From the NCBI GenBank assembly GCA_005503165.1, contig SCNT01000016.1:27336-91335 (forward strand): a stretch of DNA of 64,000 bases. Direction: 5' to 3'. The translations under genes and the position numbers were made by a program. Source of the stretch: Sphingomonadaceae bacterium 3R27E2-A. Its GTDB lineage: Bacteria; Pseudomonadota; Alphaproteobacteria; Sphingomonadales; Sphingomonadaceae. The notes below the pieces were generated by a model. It had not been told where the DNA came from, ran no database searches, and saw only the letters and a list, made by a program, of their open reading frames with translations. Shown here in pieces: positions 50,659 to 60,072 of this stretch (the first letter of the stretch is position 1; every line of letters starts with the position of its first letter).

Positions 50659-52340
50659 CGCCAATATTCATAGGCTTCGCCTTCGGCCATCGGCCGCGCG
50701 AAGAGGAAGCCCTGTCCGAAGTCGCAGCCGAGCGCCGACAGGAGCCGGGCCTGGTCGGCGGTCTCGACGCCCTCGGCAGTGGTCTTCATACCCAGCGCTT
50801 CCGCGAGGCTCTGGATCGTGCGGACGATCGCCACCTTGTCGCGGTCGTCGACCATATGCTCGACGAAGCTGCGGTCGATCTTGAGCACGTCGAGCGGTAG
50901 CCGCTGCAGATAGGCGAGGTTCGAATAGCCGGTGCCGAAATCGTCCATCGCGACGCGCGCCTGCAGCGCCTTCAACTCGCTCAGCACCGACAACGCGAGA
51001 TCGGGGTCGCCGATGATCGCGCTTTCGGTCAGTTCGATCATCAGCCGCTCGCCGCCGATGTCGTTCGCGGCCAGGGCCTGGCGCACGACCGCAGCGACGT
51101 CGTCGCGCACCAGCTGGATCGCCGAGACGTTGACCGAGAAATAGCAGTCGACCGGCGCGCCGCCGTTCTGCGAATCCCACTGGGCCAGCGTGCTCGCGGC
51201 CTTGGCGATCGCCCATTGGCCGAGCGGGACGATCAGTCCCGAATCCTCGGCGACGGGGATGAATTCGGTCGGCGATATCGATCGGTCGCCATCGTTTTCC
51301 CAGCGCGCGAGCGCCTCGAAACCCGCGACCCTGCCCGTCGACAGCTCGACGAGCGGCTGGAAGGCGAGGTGGAGGCGGTCTTCCTCGATCGCGTTGCGCA
51401 GCGCGGTTTCGAGCCCGAAGCGATTGTCCGAAAGCATCGCGGCTTCGGGCTCGTAAATCTCGATGCGGTCGGTCTGCTTGGCGCGCTTCAGGGCGATCTG
51501 CGCGTGGCGGATCTGGTCCGCGACGTCGGTGTCGCCCCCGGGCTGGATCGTGCAGCCGAGCGCGCAGTCGACGCTGACCTTCAGCTCGCCGATGCGGAAG
51601 GGATGGTCGAAACAGCCGCGGATGCGGCGCGCGATTTCGCGCACGTCGGCGCGGCCGCCCGCGATGCGCGACGAGATGGCGAATTCGTCGCCCCCCGTTC
51701 GCGCCAGGATATCGCCGCTGCGCAGGCTCGATTTCAGCCGCCGCGCGACGGTGATGATCAGCTCGTCGCCCGCGAGCGGACCGATATGTTCGTTGATGCG
51801 GCTGAAGCGCGCGAGGTCGAGCAGGAGGATCGCATGATCCGATTCGGCGTCGGCGGCGATACGCTGTTCGACCAGTTCCTCGAAACCGGCGCGATTGGGA
51901 AGGCCGGTCAGGCTGTCCGACACCAGTTCGCGGCGCAGGTTGCGCTCGGTCATCATTTCCTGAGTGCGGTCGATCAGCGTCAGCAGGAACAGGCCTTCGT
52001 CGCCGCATTCGTCCGACAGCGGACCGATTGATCCGCGCAGGTCGCGCGCGGCAGGACCGTCGCCCAGCTGGCACGAGAATTCATGGCTGTCGTCGGGGTT
52101 CTGCGCGGTGCGTTCGATCGCGCGGCGCAGCTCGATCGGGGCGTTCGCGCCCGCGGGCGACAGGTTCAGCCGGTCGAAGGCGGCATTGCTCGCGTGCAGG
52201 CGGAAATTGCCGCGCGGCAGCGGCCGGATCAGCGCGGCGGGCACCGGAAGGGCGTCGATCCAACCGACGAACAGGAGCGGCCGGTCCTCGCCGGCGCGAT
52301 CGAGGGGCATAAAAGAGGGTTTTGCGCGACCTTTCCCCAT
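50631..52340 (-). CDS. GGDEF-EAL cyclic-di-GMP signalling protein
   Basis: The 569-residue soluble protein has an N-terminal PAS-like sensor (about 20-125), a GGDEF domain with an intact active site (GGDEF at 216-220) and an intact inhibitory RSGD (208-211), then an EAL domain with EAL (342-344), MDDFGTGYSNL and TTAEGVET. Both synthesis and breakdown of c-di-GMP are therefore possible. ATG 52340 is used, but the ATG ten codons on is also possible. It shares 28 bases of 3' end with cca. A PilZ gene lies 8 kb away. Confidence 0.9.
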   Translation of the reverse strand: MGKGRAKPSFMPLDRAGEDRPLLFVGWIDALPVPAALIRPLPRGNFRLHASNAAFDRLNLSPAGANAPIELRRAIERTAQNPDDSHEFSCQLGDGPAARDLRGSIGPLSDECGDEGLFLLTLIDRTQEMMTERNLRRELVSDSLTGLPNRAGFEELVEQRIAADAESDHAILLLDLARFSRINEHIGPLAGDELIITVARRLKSSLRSGDILARTGGDEFAISSRIAGGRADVREIARRIRGCFDHPFRIGELKVSVDCALGCTIQPGGDTDVADQIRHAQIALKRAKQTDRIEIYEPEAAMLSDNRFGLETALRNAIEEDRLHLAFQPLVELSTGRVAGFEALARWENDGDRSISPTEFIPVAEDSGLIVPLGQWAIAKAASTLAQWDSQNGGAPVDCYFSVNVSAIQLVRDDVAAVVRQALAANDIGGERLMIELTESAIIGDPDLALSVLSELKALQARVAMDDFGTGYSNLAYLQRLPLDVLKIDRSFVEHMVDDRDKVAIVRTIQSLAEALGMKTTAEGVETADQARLLSALGCDFGQGFLFARPMAEGEAYEYWRQSLRRPIF

Positions 52341-52400
52341 GGCTTTATCGGCCTAGGGGCGGGGGGTAAAAAAGCTATTTACGGCGATGGGGAAAAGCGA

Positions 52401-54701
52401 TCAGTCGAAGCGGTTGCTCCTCGGAAAGCCCTCGGGGGGATTGCGCCCCGCGGCGCCGCGCGCCACGCGCCATAGGGAGACGTCGACATTGCTGCGCATC
52501 CGGCCGCTTTCGCCGCCCATCCTCCAGCTCAGCCCCTCGGCCAGCACGATCGTCGTCGCGTCGGACAGGCCGCCGTCGCGGAAGCGCTGCAGCGCGACGC
52601 CCTGGCCGCGCGCCATCACCGGCACCTCGGTCAAGGGGAAGACCACCAGCTTGCGGTTTTCGCCGATCGCGATGACGCTGTCGTCGCCGGCGGCGATCGG
52701 GCGGGCGACCGCCAGCTGCGCCTTGGGTTTCAGGTTGACGACGTTGCGGCCCTTGCGCGTCTCGGCGATCAGCTCGGCCATCTGCGCGACGAAACCGTGC
52801 CCGCTGGTCGAGGCGAGCAGCAGGCGGCCGTCGGCGCTGGCGGGAAGCAGCGCGACGATGCGCGCCTCGGGATCGATGTCCACCATCAGCCGCAGCGGCT
52901 CGCCGAAGCCGCGCCCGCCGGGCAATTTGTCGGCGCCGACGGTGTAGAAACGCCCGTCGCTCGCGGCGATCAGCAATTTGTCGGTGGTCTGCGCGCGCAC
53001 CGCGAACAGCAGCTCGTCGCCTTCCTTGAACTTGAATTCGCCCCATCCTTCGGGCGCGACATGGCCGCGCTGGGCGCGGATCCAGCCGCGCTTCGACAGG
53101 ATCACCGTCACCGGCTCCTTCTCGATCATCGCGTCGAGCGGGATTTCGCGCGCCAGCGCCGCCTCGGCGATCGTCGTGCGCCGCGCGCCGAGCAAAGTGT
53201 CGAGGCCATAGAAGGTGCGCAGTTTCTCGAGATCCTTGCGCAGCCGCGTCTTCTGCCGCGCGGGGCTTTCGACGAGCTTGGCGAGCTCCTCGCGTTCGGC
53301 GGTCAAATCCGCCTGCTCGCGCTTGAGCTCCATTTCCTCGAGCTTGCGGAGGCTCCGCAGCCGCATGTTGAGGATCGCCTCGGCCTGGCGGTCGGTGAGG
53401 ACGAATTCTTCGACCATCACCGGCTTGGGCTCGTCCTCGGTGCGGATGATCTCGATGATCCGGTCGAGGTTCAAAAAGGCGACGATATAGCCCGCGACCA
53501 GCTCGAGCCGGTCGTCGATCTTGTTGATGCGGTGCTGCGCGCGGCGGATGAGCACGACGATCTGGTGCTGCAGCCATTCGGTGAGCAGCTGTTTCAGCCC
53601 CATCACCCTGGGCGTGCGCGTTGCGTCGAGCACGTTGAGGTTGAGCGCGAAGCGGCTTTCGAGGTCGGTCAGCCGGTAGAGGCTTTCCTTCAGGATATCG
53701 GGGTCGACGTTGCGGCTCTTGGGCACCAGCACGATGCGCAGGTCCTCGGCGCTTTCGTCGCGCACGTCCTCGAGGATCGGCAGCTTCTTGTCGGCGATCA
53801 GCTGCGCGATCTGCTCGATCAGCTTGCCCTTGGCGACGCCATAGGGGATCTCGCTGATGACGAGCTGCCAGGTGCCGCCGGCCTGTTTTTCGACTCCGGT
53901 TTCCTCCCAGGCGCCCTCCGCCTTGCCGGTCGAGAAACGCGCGCGGACGCGGAAGCCGCCGCGTCCGGTCTCATAGGCCAAAGCGATCGCCTCGGGGCTG
54001 TCGACGACGATGCCGCCGGTCGGGAAATCGGGGCCCTTCACATGCTCGAGCAGCTCGGAAAGCCCGGCGTTCTGGTTCTCGATCAGCAGCAGCGCGGCGC
54101 CGATCACCTCGGCGGCGTTGTGCGGCGGGATGTTCGTCGCCATGCCGACCGCGATCCCGCTCGCGCCGTTGGCGAGCAGGTTCGGGAAGAGGCCCGGCAT
54201 GATCTCGGGCTCTTCGTCCTCGCCATTATAGGTGGGCTTGAAATCGACGGTGCCCTCGTCGAGCCCCTGCATCAGGTCGACCGCGACGCGCGTCAGCCGC
54301 GCCTCGGTGTAGCGATAGGCCGCGGCATTATCGCCGTCGATATTGCCGAAATTGCCCTGGCCGTCGACGAGCGGGTAGCGGAGCGAAAAATCCTGCGCGA
54401 GGCGCACCATCGCGTCATAGACCGCGGTGTCGCCGTGAGGGTGGAACTTGCCGATGACGTCGCCGACGACGCGCGCCGATTTCTTGTAGCCCTGGCTCGG
54501 GTCGAGCCGCATCGCGCGCATCGCCCACAGGAGCCGGCGGTGGACGGGCTTCAGTCCGTCGCGGAGATCAGGGAGCGAGCGCGCGGTGATCGTCGACAGC
54601 GCATAGACGAGGTAACGCTCCGACAGCGCGCTGTCGAAGGGGGTGTCGCTCATGCCGGGTACGGGGTCGGAAGCAGGAAGGTCGTCGTCGTTGGTCGCCA
54701 T
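52401..54701 (-). CDS. parC: DNA topoisomerase IV subunit A
   Basis: The 766-residue protein has [19 protein letters not shown], the quinolone-pocket [12 protein letters not shown] (Thr92 where E. coli ParC has Ser80), the catalytic Tyr131 in YRYTEARL, and a C-terminal domain with only weak repeats instead of the six GyrA blades and no GyrA-box, favouring ParC over GyrA. It decatenates chromosomes with ParE. It stands 60 bp upstream of the GGDEF-EAL gene; a MITE-like element lies just before its start, so its promoter must fall within or beyond that element. Confidence 0.93.
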   Translation of the reverse strand: MATNDDDLPASDPVPGMSDTPFDSALSERYLVYALSTITARSLPDLRDGLKPVHRRLLWAMRAMRLDPSQGYKKSARVVGDVIGKFHPHGDTAVYDAMVRLAQDFSLRYPLVDGQGNFGNIDGDNAAAYRYTEARLTRVAVDLMQGLDEGTVDFKPTYNGEDEEPEIMPGLFPNLLANGASGIAVGMATNIPPHNAAEVIGAALLLIENQNAGLSELLEHVKGPDFPTGGIVVDSPEAIALAYETGRGGFRVRARFSTGKAEGAWEETGVEKQAGGTWQLVISEIPYGVAKGKLIEQIAQLIADKKLPILEDVRDESAEDLRIVLVPKSRNVDPDILKESLYRLTDLESRFALNLNVLDATRTPRVMGLKQLLTEWLQHQIVVLIRRAQHRINKIDDRLELVAGYIVAFLNLDRIIEIIRTEDEPKPVMVEEFVLTDRQAEAILNMRLRSLRKLEEMELKREQADLTAEREELAKLVESPARQKTRLRKDLEKLRTFYGLDTLLGARRTTIAEAALAREIPLDAMIEKEPVTVILSKRGWIRAQRGHVAPEGWGEFKFKEGDELLFAVRAQTTDKLLIAASDGRFYTVGADKLPGGRGFGEPLRLMVDIDPEARIVALLPASADGRLLLASTSGHGFVAQMAELIAETRKGRNVVNLKPKAQLAVARPIAAGDDSVIAIGENRKLVVFPLTEVPVMARGQGVALQRFRDGGLSDATTIVLAEGLSWRMGGESGRMRSNVDVSLWRVARGAAGRNPPEGFPRSNRFD

Positions 54702-54745
54702 TGTCCGGCGCGGATAGCAAGCCTATCGCATCAACGCAAAGGGCT

Positions 54746-55013
54746 TAGGGTCCGTACTCAATTAGAGCGTCGTCGAGGCGCCCAAATGGCGAACAGCTCG
54801 GGCCGAAAGACGCGCCGGGAAGGCTGGTTGCCTTTCCAAGCGTCTTTCGGGCTGAGATGGAAGCCATTTGGGCGTCCCGAAGGGATTTGATCAAAATGGC
54901 CCATTGCTTCGTCGAGAAGTCTCGAAATATCGACATATGTCTTCGCCTTCTCTCCTCGCACTGGGCCATTTTGCTTCAAACCTCGACGACGCTCTAATTG
55001 AGTACGGACCCTA
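54746..55013. mobile_element. 268 bp MITE-like element with 33 bp perfect terminal inverted repeats
   Basis: Positions 54746-54778 and 54981-55013 are perfect inverted copies beginning TAGGGTCCGTACTC. Inside lie two large hairpins: one with arms at 54779-54790 and 54863-54874 (nested arms 54803-54812/54841-54850), the other with arms near 54893-54903 and 54961-54972. It encodes nothing. GGGCT flanks it on both sides (54741-54745, 55014-55018), a likely 5 bp target duplication; TA ends would alternatively fit an IS630/mariner type. It supplies the stop codon of the M20 peptidase. Confidence 0.85.
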
Positions 55014-56423
55014 GGGCTTGTCCGCATAGGCCTTCACCAGATCGACCATATAGTCGCGCCCGACATAGAGCGACTGCACCGCGATCCGCTCGTTCAGGCC
55101 GTGCACGCCATTGCCGTCGGGGTCGCCCCACATGCCCGGAATGCCATAGGTCGGGATGCCGACCGCGCCCAAAAAGGTCGCGTCGGTATAGCCGTTCGCC
55201 ATCGACGGAATGACCTTCAGCCCGGGCCAATATTGGGCGACGAGCCTCTCCATCGGTCCGATGATCTTCGGGTCGAGCGGCGGCGCGGGCGGGGCGGGGC
55301 GCTTGGGCGGCAGCTGGGAGATCGTCACCTTGGGATCGTCGATGACGCTGGCCAGCTCGTCCCTGATCGATTCGATGCTGTGGCCGGGAAAGATGCGGCA
55401 ATTGATGTTCGCGCCCGCGCGCTGCGGCAGCGCATTGGCGGCATGGCCGCCGTCGAGCAAGGTCGCGACGCAGGTGGTGCGCAGATTGCTGTGCAGGAAC
55501 GGATCCTTGTTGACGATCGCTTCGGCCGCCTTGTCGGCCGGGTTCCTGGCGAGCGCGACCATCGCCTTGCCGATGTCGTCGCCGCGGATCGCGCCGGCCT
55601 CGGCGAAATAGCGCCGCGTCACGCCGGTCATTTCGACCGGGAAGTCATGCGCCTCGATCCGGGTCAGCGCGCGGGCGAGCTCGTAGATCGCATTGTCGGG
55701 CATCGGCGCCGAGCTGTGCCCGCCGGGGTTGCGCGTTTCGAGGCGGAAATTGGCGAAGGTCTTTTCGCCGACCTGCACCGACTGGCCGATGACCTTGCCT
55801 TTGCCGTCGCTGTCGCCGCCGCCGCCTTCGTTGAGCGCGAATTCGGCGTCGATCAGCTCGCGCCTGTTGGCGGCGAGCCATTCGACGCCGTTGAACGCGC
55901 CGTTGGTCTCCTCGCCGCAGGTCAGCGCCATCTTGATCGTGCGCTTCGGCTTGTAGCCCGCCTGCCGGAAGCGGATCAGCATGTCGACCCACACCGCGGC
56001 CTGCGACTTCACGTCGAGCGTGCCGCGGCCATAGAAATAGCCATTCTCCTCGAACAGCGTGAACGGGTCGCGCTCCCAGTCGGCGCGCTTCGCCTCGACG
56101 ACGTCGATATGCGCCATCACCAGGATCGGCTTGGCGGTTTTCGACGTGCCCGGATAGATGGCGACGAGGCCGCCCTCCTTGGGGTTTTCGGGGGTGGCGA
56201 AGAGATGGAGCTGGTCCTCGGGAAAGCCCGCCGCCTTCATCCGCGCCGCCATGCGTTCGGCGGCGAGGGTGCAGCTGCCCGACGACAGCGTCGTGTTGGT
56301 CTCGATCAGTTCCTTGAAAATCTCGCGAAAGGCGAGCTGGTCGGGGCGCGGCGCCTCCTGCGCGGCGGCGGGCGCGGCGAGCGCCAGCGCGGACAGCATC
56401 GGCAACCAGATTTTCTTGATCAT
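55011..56423 (-). CDS. secreted M20/M25/M40 family metallopeptidase
   Basis: The 470-residue enzyme has a signal peptide (1-22, ending AAAQ) and the M20 set: MAHIDVV (metal His), GRGTLDVKSQ (bridging Asp), CGEETNG (catalytic Glu) and a late metal His in GVHGLNERI. It should cleave dipeptides or acylated amino acids in the periplasm. Its stop TAG is provided by the end of the inserted mobile element; removing the element and one GGGCT copy would let the frame run five more codons (FALMR) to another TAG. The active site is unaffected. Confidence 0.9.
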   Translation of the reverse strand: MIKKIWLPMLSALALAAPAAAQEAPRPDQLAFREIFKELIETNTTLSSGSCTLAAERMAARMKAAGFPEDQLHLFATPENPKEGGLVAIYPGTSKTAKPILVMAHIDVVEAKRADWERDPFTLFEENGYFYGRGTLDVKSQAAVWVDMLIRFRQAGYKPKRTIKMALTCGEETNGAFNGVEWLAANRRELIDAEFALNEGGGGDSDGKGKVIGQSVQVGEKTFANFRLETRNPGGHSSAPMPDNAIYELARALTRIEAHDFPVEMTGVTRRYFAEAGAIRGDDIGKAMVALARNPADKAAEAIVNKDPFLHSNLRTTCVATLLDGGHAANALPQRAGANINCRIFPGHSIESIRDELASVIDDPKVTISQLPPKRPAPPAPPLDPKIIGPMERLVAQYWPGLKVIPSMANGYTDATFLGAVGIPTYGIPGMWGDPDGNGVHGLNERIAVQSLYVGRDYMVDLVKAYADKP

Positions 56424-56975
56424 TTGAGCCCCCTTCGCATGCGAAGGGAGCAGAAAGCCGGTGGCCTCGCAAGGCGGATTGTCGCGCCGTTGGAGCCCCT
56501 TCGGCAGCCGATGGACGGGCTTAAAGCCACAAAAGCCCTGCATGCGCGCGTCCGAAATATGTCCTTTGAGGCTTTAAGGCGACAGTGCCGCGTGGAGGTC
56601 CGTGACGGGCGGGTGATGGAGTCACCCGACAGGGTAGATCATGGCGGGATTTATAAGGAAAGCGGCTTTTTGGCGGGGTCGATGGCGGCTTTCGGACGAT
56701 TGCGGTCGTTCTTAATCCTCCCTGCGTCGTAGCCGTGGGGAGGGGGACCACCCGCAGGGTGGCGGAGGGGCGCGGGCGGTCATACGCGGAGCTCGGCCGC
56801 ACGCACCCCTCCACCATGCTTCGCATGGTTCCCCCTCCCCATCGCTGCGCGACAGGGAGGATTAAGAAGGGTCGCTCACCACCCCAACAACCGCTGCCAG
56901 CCTCCGGCGCATCCTGTTGTTTCCCTTGCGCGGCTTTCGCCTTTCGCGCATCCCGGCAGCGGGAGAGGACCGACC
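56424..56975. other. 552 bp divergent intergenic region
   Basis: No credible gene. It contains GGCTTAAAGCC and AGGCTTTAAGG near-mirrored segments (56518-56580), a GGGTGATGGAGTCACCC hairpin near 56610-56630, the stretch 56643-56692 related to 35562-35613, and repeat copy 9. Promoters of both flanking genes should lie at its edges. Confidence 0.5.
56712..56865. repeat. nested-hairpin intergenic repeat, copy 9
   Basis: Bounded by AATCCTCCC and GGGAGGATT with hairpins ACCACCCGCAGGGTGG and ACCATGCTTCGCATGGT. The segment before it is related to the one before copy 6. Confidence 0.85.
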
Positions 56976-57587
56976 GTGACTGCATTTGACGATCATCCGC
57001 CGGGACTGGTGGCGCGCGCGGTGCGGCGGCTGTTGCTGCTGCTCTATCGGCTGCGTGGCTGGAAGGCCGCGGGCGAGGTGCCCGAGCCGCGGCGCTTCAT
57101 CATCATCGCCGCGCCGCACACCAGCAACTGGGATTTCGTGAACTTCCTCGGCCTCACCGCCGACCTCAATGTCCGCGCGCACTTCATGGGCAAATTGTCG
57201 CTGTTCAAATGGCCGATCGGCGGCTTCATGAAGCAGATGGGCGGCATCCCGGTCGATCGCCACAATGCGTCGAACGCGGTGGCGCAGATGGCCCAGGAAT
57301 TCGCGCGCCGCGCCGAATTCATGCTGACCGTCGCGCCCGAGGGGACACGCGGCAAGGCGAAGAAATGGCGCACCGGCTTCTACCAGATCGCGCTCGCGGC
57401 GAAGGTGCCGATGGTCGTCGGGCTGATGGATTATGGCACCAAGACCGGCGGCCTCGGCCCCCTCATCTGGCCGACCGGCGATTTTCGCGCCGACATGATG
57501 AAGGTGCTCGACGTCTATAAAAGCTGCATCCCCAAATTTCCGGAGCGTGCGGTGACGTCGATCGATGATATCGTGGGGACCGATTAG
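56976..57587 (+). CDS. 1-acyl-sn-glycerol-3-phosphate acyltransferase-like protein (PlsC family)
   Basis: The 203-residue protein has the acyltransferase HX4D motif (His48-Asp53 in APHTSNWDF), the glycerol-phosphate-binding PEGTRG (121-126) and GGIPVDRHN. It should transfer acyl groups to a lipid acceptor at the inner face of the membrane; the short size fits the small bacterial PlsC-like enzymes. The start is GTG 56976 after GAGAGGA. It is followed by the DUF1295 gene after 16 bp, suggesting a lipid-related operon. Confidence 0.86.
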   Translation: MTAFDDHPPGLVARAVRRLLLLLYRLRGWKAAGEVPEPRRFIIIAAPHTSNWDFVNFLGLTADLNVRAHFMGKLSLFKWPIGGFMKQMGGIPVDRHNASNAVAQMAQEFARRAEFMLTVAPEGTRGKAKKWRTGFYQIALAAKVPMVVGLMDYGTKTGGLGPLIWPTGDFRADMMKVLDVYKSCIPKFPERAVTSIDDIVGTD

Positions 57588-57603
57588 GCCAAGGAGCGTG
57601 GCG

Positions 57604-58425
57604 ATGACGGGTGTGGCGATCGTGCTGGCGACCAATTTTTTCGGGCTGATCCTGGTCATCGGGCTGCTCTGGCTGATCGCGCTGCAGATCCGCGACGTGT
57701 CGTTCATCGACGCCTTCTGGGCCTTCGGCATGGTGCTGCTTGCCTGGGGCACCGCGGTGCAGGTCGGCAGCGAGGGGCAGCGCGCGCAGTTGCTGCTCGG
57801 GCTCACGACGCTCTGGGGGCTGCGGCTCGCGATCCACCTGTTCATCCGCTGGCGCCGGACAGGCGAGGACCCGCGCTACCAGAAGATCATCGCGAGCATC
57901 ATGAAGAAGCGCCACTGGGGCTGGGAGGTCACCGCGCTGGTCAGCGTCTTCCTGACGCAGGCGCCCTTGCTGTTCATCACCAGCCTGCCCGCGCAGATCG
58001 GCATCTGGGCGAGCGCCGCGGCGCCCGCGTCGGCGATCGGCCTGCTCGGCTGGATCGGCGTCGGCGCGGCGCTGACCGGCATCGCGTTCGAGACGATCGG
58101 CGACTGGCAGCTGCACCGCTTCCGCGGCAATCCCGACAATCATGGCAAGATCCTCGACACCGGCCTCTGGCGCTACACGCGCCATCCCAATTATTTCGGC
58201 GACGCGCTGACCTGGTGGGGCATTTTCCTCGTCGCCGCCGACGCCGCCTTCTGGGTTGCGGCGGCGAGCGTCATCGGGCCGTTGTTCCTGACCTTCACGC
58301 TCACCAGATGGTCGGGCAAGGCGCTGCTCGAACGCGGCATGAAGCACACGCGCCCGGGCTATGACGATTATATCGCGCGTACCTCGGGCTTCATTCCGTG
58401 GCCGCCCAAAAAGCGTGGCGCTTGA
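57604..58425 (+). CDS. DUF1295 membrane protein (steroid 5-alpha-reductase/ICMT-like)
   Basis: The 273-residue protein has about six or seven membrane segments, starting with VLATNFFGLILVIGLLWLIA, and the C-terminal signature DTGLWRYTRHPNYFGDALTWW followed by LLERGMKHTRPGYDDYIARTS, shared by isoprenylcysteine methyltransferases and steroid 5-alpha reductases. The substrate is unknown, probably a lipid. AAGGAG lies nine bases before ATG 57604. It is in an operon with the acyltransferase and a small downstream gene that it overlaps by 11 bases. Confidence 0.88.
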   Translation: MTGVAIVLATNFFGLILVIGLLWLIALQIRDVSFIDAFWAFGMVLLAWGTAVQVGSEGQRAQLLLGLTTLWGLRLAIHLFIRWRRTGEDPRYQKIIASIMKKRHWGWEVTALVSVFLTQAPLLFITSLPAQIGIWASAAAPASAIGLLGWIGVGAALTGIAFETIGDWQLHRFRGNPDNHGKILDTGLWRYTRHPNYFGDALTWWGIFLVAADAAFWVAAASVIGPLFLTFTLTRWSGKALLERGMKHTRPGYDDYIARTSGFIPWPPKKRGA

Positions 58426-58819
58426 CCCCGGCCTCGATGGCGCGGCGTCGGTCCCGGCCGATGCCGGCGCGCTCGGCGACGCGCCGCGCATCCGCGCGAT
58501 ATTGACCGAAGCCGCGCGCGAAGGACGCAGCGTCAGCTATTCCGAACTGCTCGGCGAACTGGGGTTTCGCTTCACCCGGCCCAAGATGCGCGCTGTGTGC
58601 AAGACGCTAGAAGAAGTCGACCGGCTCGCCGCGCTCGACGGCGAACCCGACCTCGCGGTGCTGGTGGTGCGCGAGAGCGACCGGCTGCCGGGGCAGGGCT
58701 GCTGGGTCGGCGGCACGGCGCTGCTGCTGGGCTACGACGGGCCGTGGGAAGGCGCGGCGGCGGCGCGGTTCATCCGCGAGCAGCAGCAGGCGGTGTTCGA
58801 TTTTTGGGCGGGGCGGTAG
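58415..58819 (+). CDS. conserved hypothetical protein, 134 residues
   Basis: I do not recognise the family. The protein seems to be a small alpha/beta domain: RIRAILTEAAREGRSVSYSE and LLGELGFRFTRPKMRAVCKT look like a helix-turn-helix-type helical start, followed by DLAVLVVRESDRLPGQGCWVG and a helical end AARFIREQQQAVFDFW. The helix-strand pattern is reminiscent of the C-terminal DNA-binding fold of alkyltransferases, but no active-site motif is present. The likely start is GTG 58415, inside the DUF1295 gene (11 bp overlap), so it is coupled to it. Confidence 0.65.
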   Translation: MALDPGLDGAASVPADAGALGDAPRIRAILTEAAREGRSVSYSELLGELGFRFTRPKMRAVCKTLEEVDRLAALDGEPDLAVLVVRESDRLPGQGCWVGGTALLLGYDGPWEGAAAARFIREQQQAVFDFWAGR

Positions 58820-58849
58820 AGCCGGTATCGGGGGTTAGCCGTCGTTCAA

Positions 58850-58980
58850 ATCCTCCCCGCTTGCGGGGAGGGGGACCGCCGAAGGCGGTGGAGGGGGCCA
58901 TCGGCCTGAAGCGGTGCAGGAGGCCGAGACCCCCCTCCGTCAGCGCTGCGCGCTGCCACCTCCCCGCAAGCGGGGAGGAT
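58850..58980. repeat. nested-hairpin intergenic repeat, copy 10
   Basis: Bounded by TCCTCCCCGC and GCGGGGAGGAT, with ends forming GCTTGCGGGGAGG/CCTCCCCGCAAGC. It fills the gap between two convergent genes. Confidence 0.85.
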
Positions 58981-59012
58981 CGTCACATTCCCACCCTAAA
59001 GCCGACGCCGGC

Positions 59013-59954
59013 CTATTTCTTCAATCCGATCTCGCGCAGCCGCTCCTGCAGATACTCGTCCGCCGTGATCGGCGTCGGGTAGAGGTTCGGGTGCGACGCG
59101 CTGATGCAGTTTTCCAGCGTTTCGATCGGATAGTCCGAGCGGAAGTGGAGGAAGAAGGGCATCGAGTAGCGCGCGACGCTCGCGCGGCCTGCGTCGGGGT
59201 TGCGCACGCGGTGGGTGGTCGAGGGCAGGCGGTTGTTGGTCAGCCGCTGCAGCATGTCGCCGACATTGACCGCCATCGCGCCCGGCGGGGGCGAGACGGG
59301 GAGCCAGCTGCCGTCCTTGTCGAGGATCTCGAGCCCCGCTTCCTCGGCGCCCAGGAGAAGCGTGATCGTGTTGATATCCTCATGCGCCTCGGCGCGGATG
59401 CCTTTGGCGGGGGCCTCGACCGGGGGGTAGTGGAGCAGGCGCATCACGCTGTTGCCGTCCTTCACCGTGTCGTCGAAGAAGTCGGGGTCGAGCTTCAGGT
59501 AGCGCGCGATGCCAGAGAGCAGCCGGCCGCCGACGCGGTCGAATTCGGCGAAGAGCTTGTCATAGATAGTGCGGAAGCCCGCGACCTCGGTCGGCCAGAC
59601 ATTGTTCGGCTGCTGCGCGGCGAGGCGGTGGCCCGCGGGCAGGTCGCGGCCGACGTGCCAGAATTCCTTGAGGTCGACCTCCTTCGCGCCCTTGGCGATC
59701 TCGGTCCCGAAGGGGGTATAGCCGCGCGCGCCGCCGCCGCCGGGGATGTGATAGGCGCGCTTCCGCTCCTCAGGGAGCGCGAAGAATTGCTTCGCCTTGT
59801 CCCAGGCGGTGTCGATCAGCTCGGGGTCGATGCCATGGTCGGTGATCATCGCGAAGCCGAAGCGCTCGAACGATGCGCCGAATTCCTGCGCGAACTGCTC
59901 GGCAGGAAGCGCCATGGAAATTACGGGGACGGCGGCAGTCATGTCTTTATCCAT
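59013..59954 (-). CDS. isopenicillin-N-synthase-like 2-oxoglutarate/Fe(II) dioxygenase
   Basis: The 313-residue protein has the DIOX_N region FGFAMITDHGID, the Fe ligands in AEAHEDINTITLLLG (HxD) and the distal His in LPSTTHRVRNP, and the RxS pair in VARYSMPFFLH. Members oxidise small molecules with 2-oxoglutarate; the absence of a biosynthetic cluster suggests a general role rather than beta-lactam synthesis. The start may be ATG 59954 or ATG 59942. It is divergent from the EVE gene. Confidence 0.88.
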   Translation of the reverse strand: MDKDMTAAVPVISMALPAEQFAQEFGASFERFGFAMITDHGIDPELIDTAWDKAKQFFALPEERKRAYHIPGGGGARGYTPFGTEIAKGAKEVDLKEFWHVGRDLPAGHRLAAQQPNNVWPTEVAGFRTIYDKLFAEFDRVGGRLLSGIARYLKLDPDFFDDTVKDGNSVMRLLHYPPVEAPAKGIRAEAHEDINTITLLLGAEEAGLEILDKDGSWLPVSPPPGAMAVNVGDMLQRLTNNRLPSTTHRVRNPDAGRASVARYSMPFFLHFRSDYPIETLENCISASHPNLYPTPITADEYLQERLREIGLKK

Positions 59955-60072
59955 CTGGCTGGGGGCGGCGCCGGTGGCGCGCGTCATGCGAAGCGATTTA
60001 GGCGCTGCAGCGCCCGCTTCAAAGGGAAAAAGGCGGTTCCGTCCCGCGCGGCGCTCGGCTAGACCCGCGGCC

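Noticed and set aside
59013..59954. Beta-lactam biosynthesis through isopenicillin N synthase
   Set aside because: The gene is family-like only; no ACV synthetase or other pathway gene is nearby, and such dioxygenases are common in bacteria.
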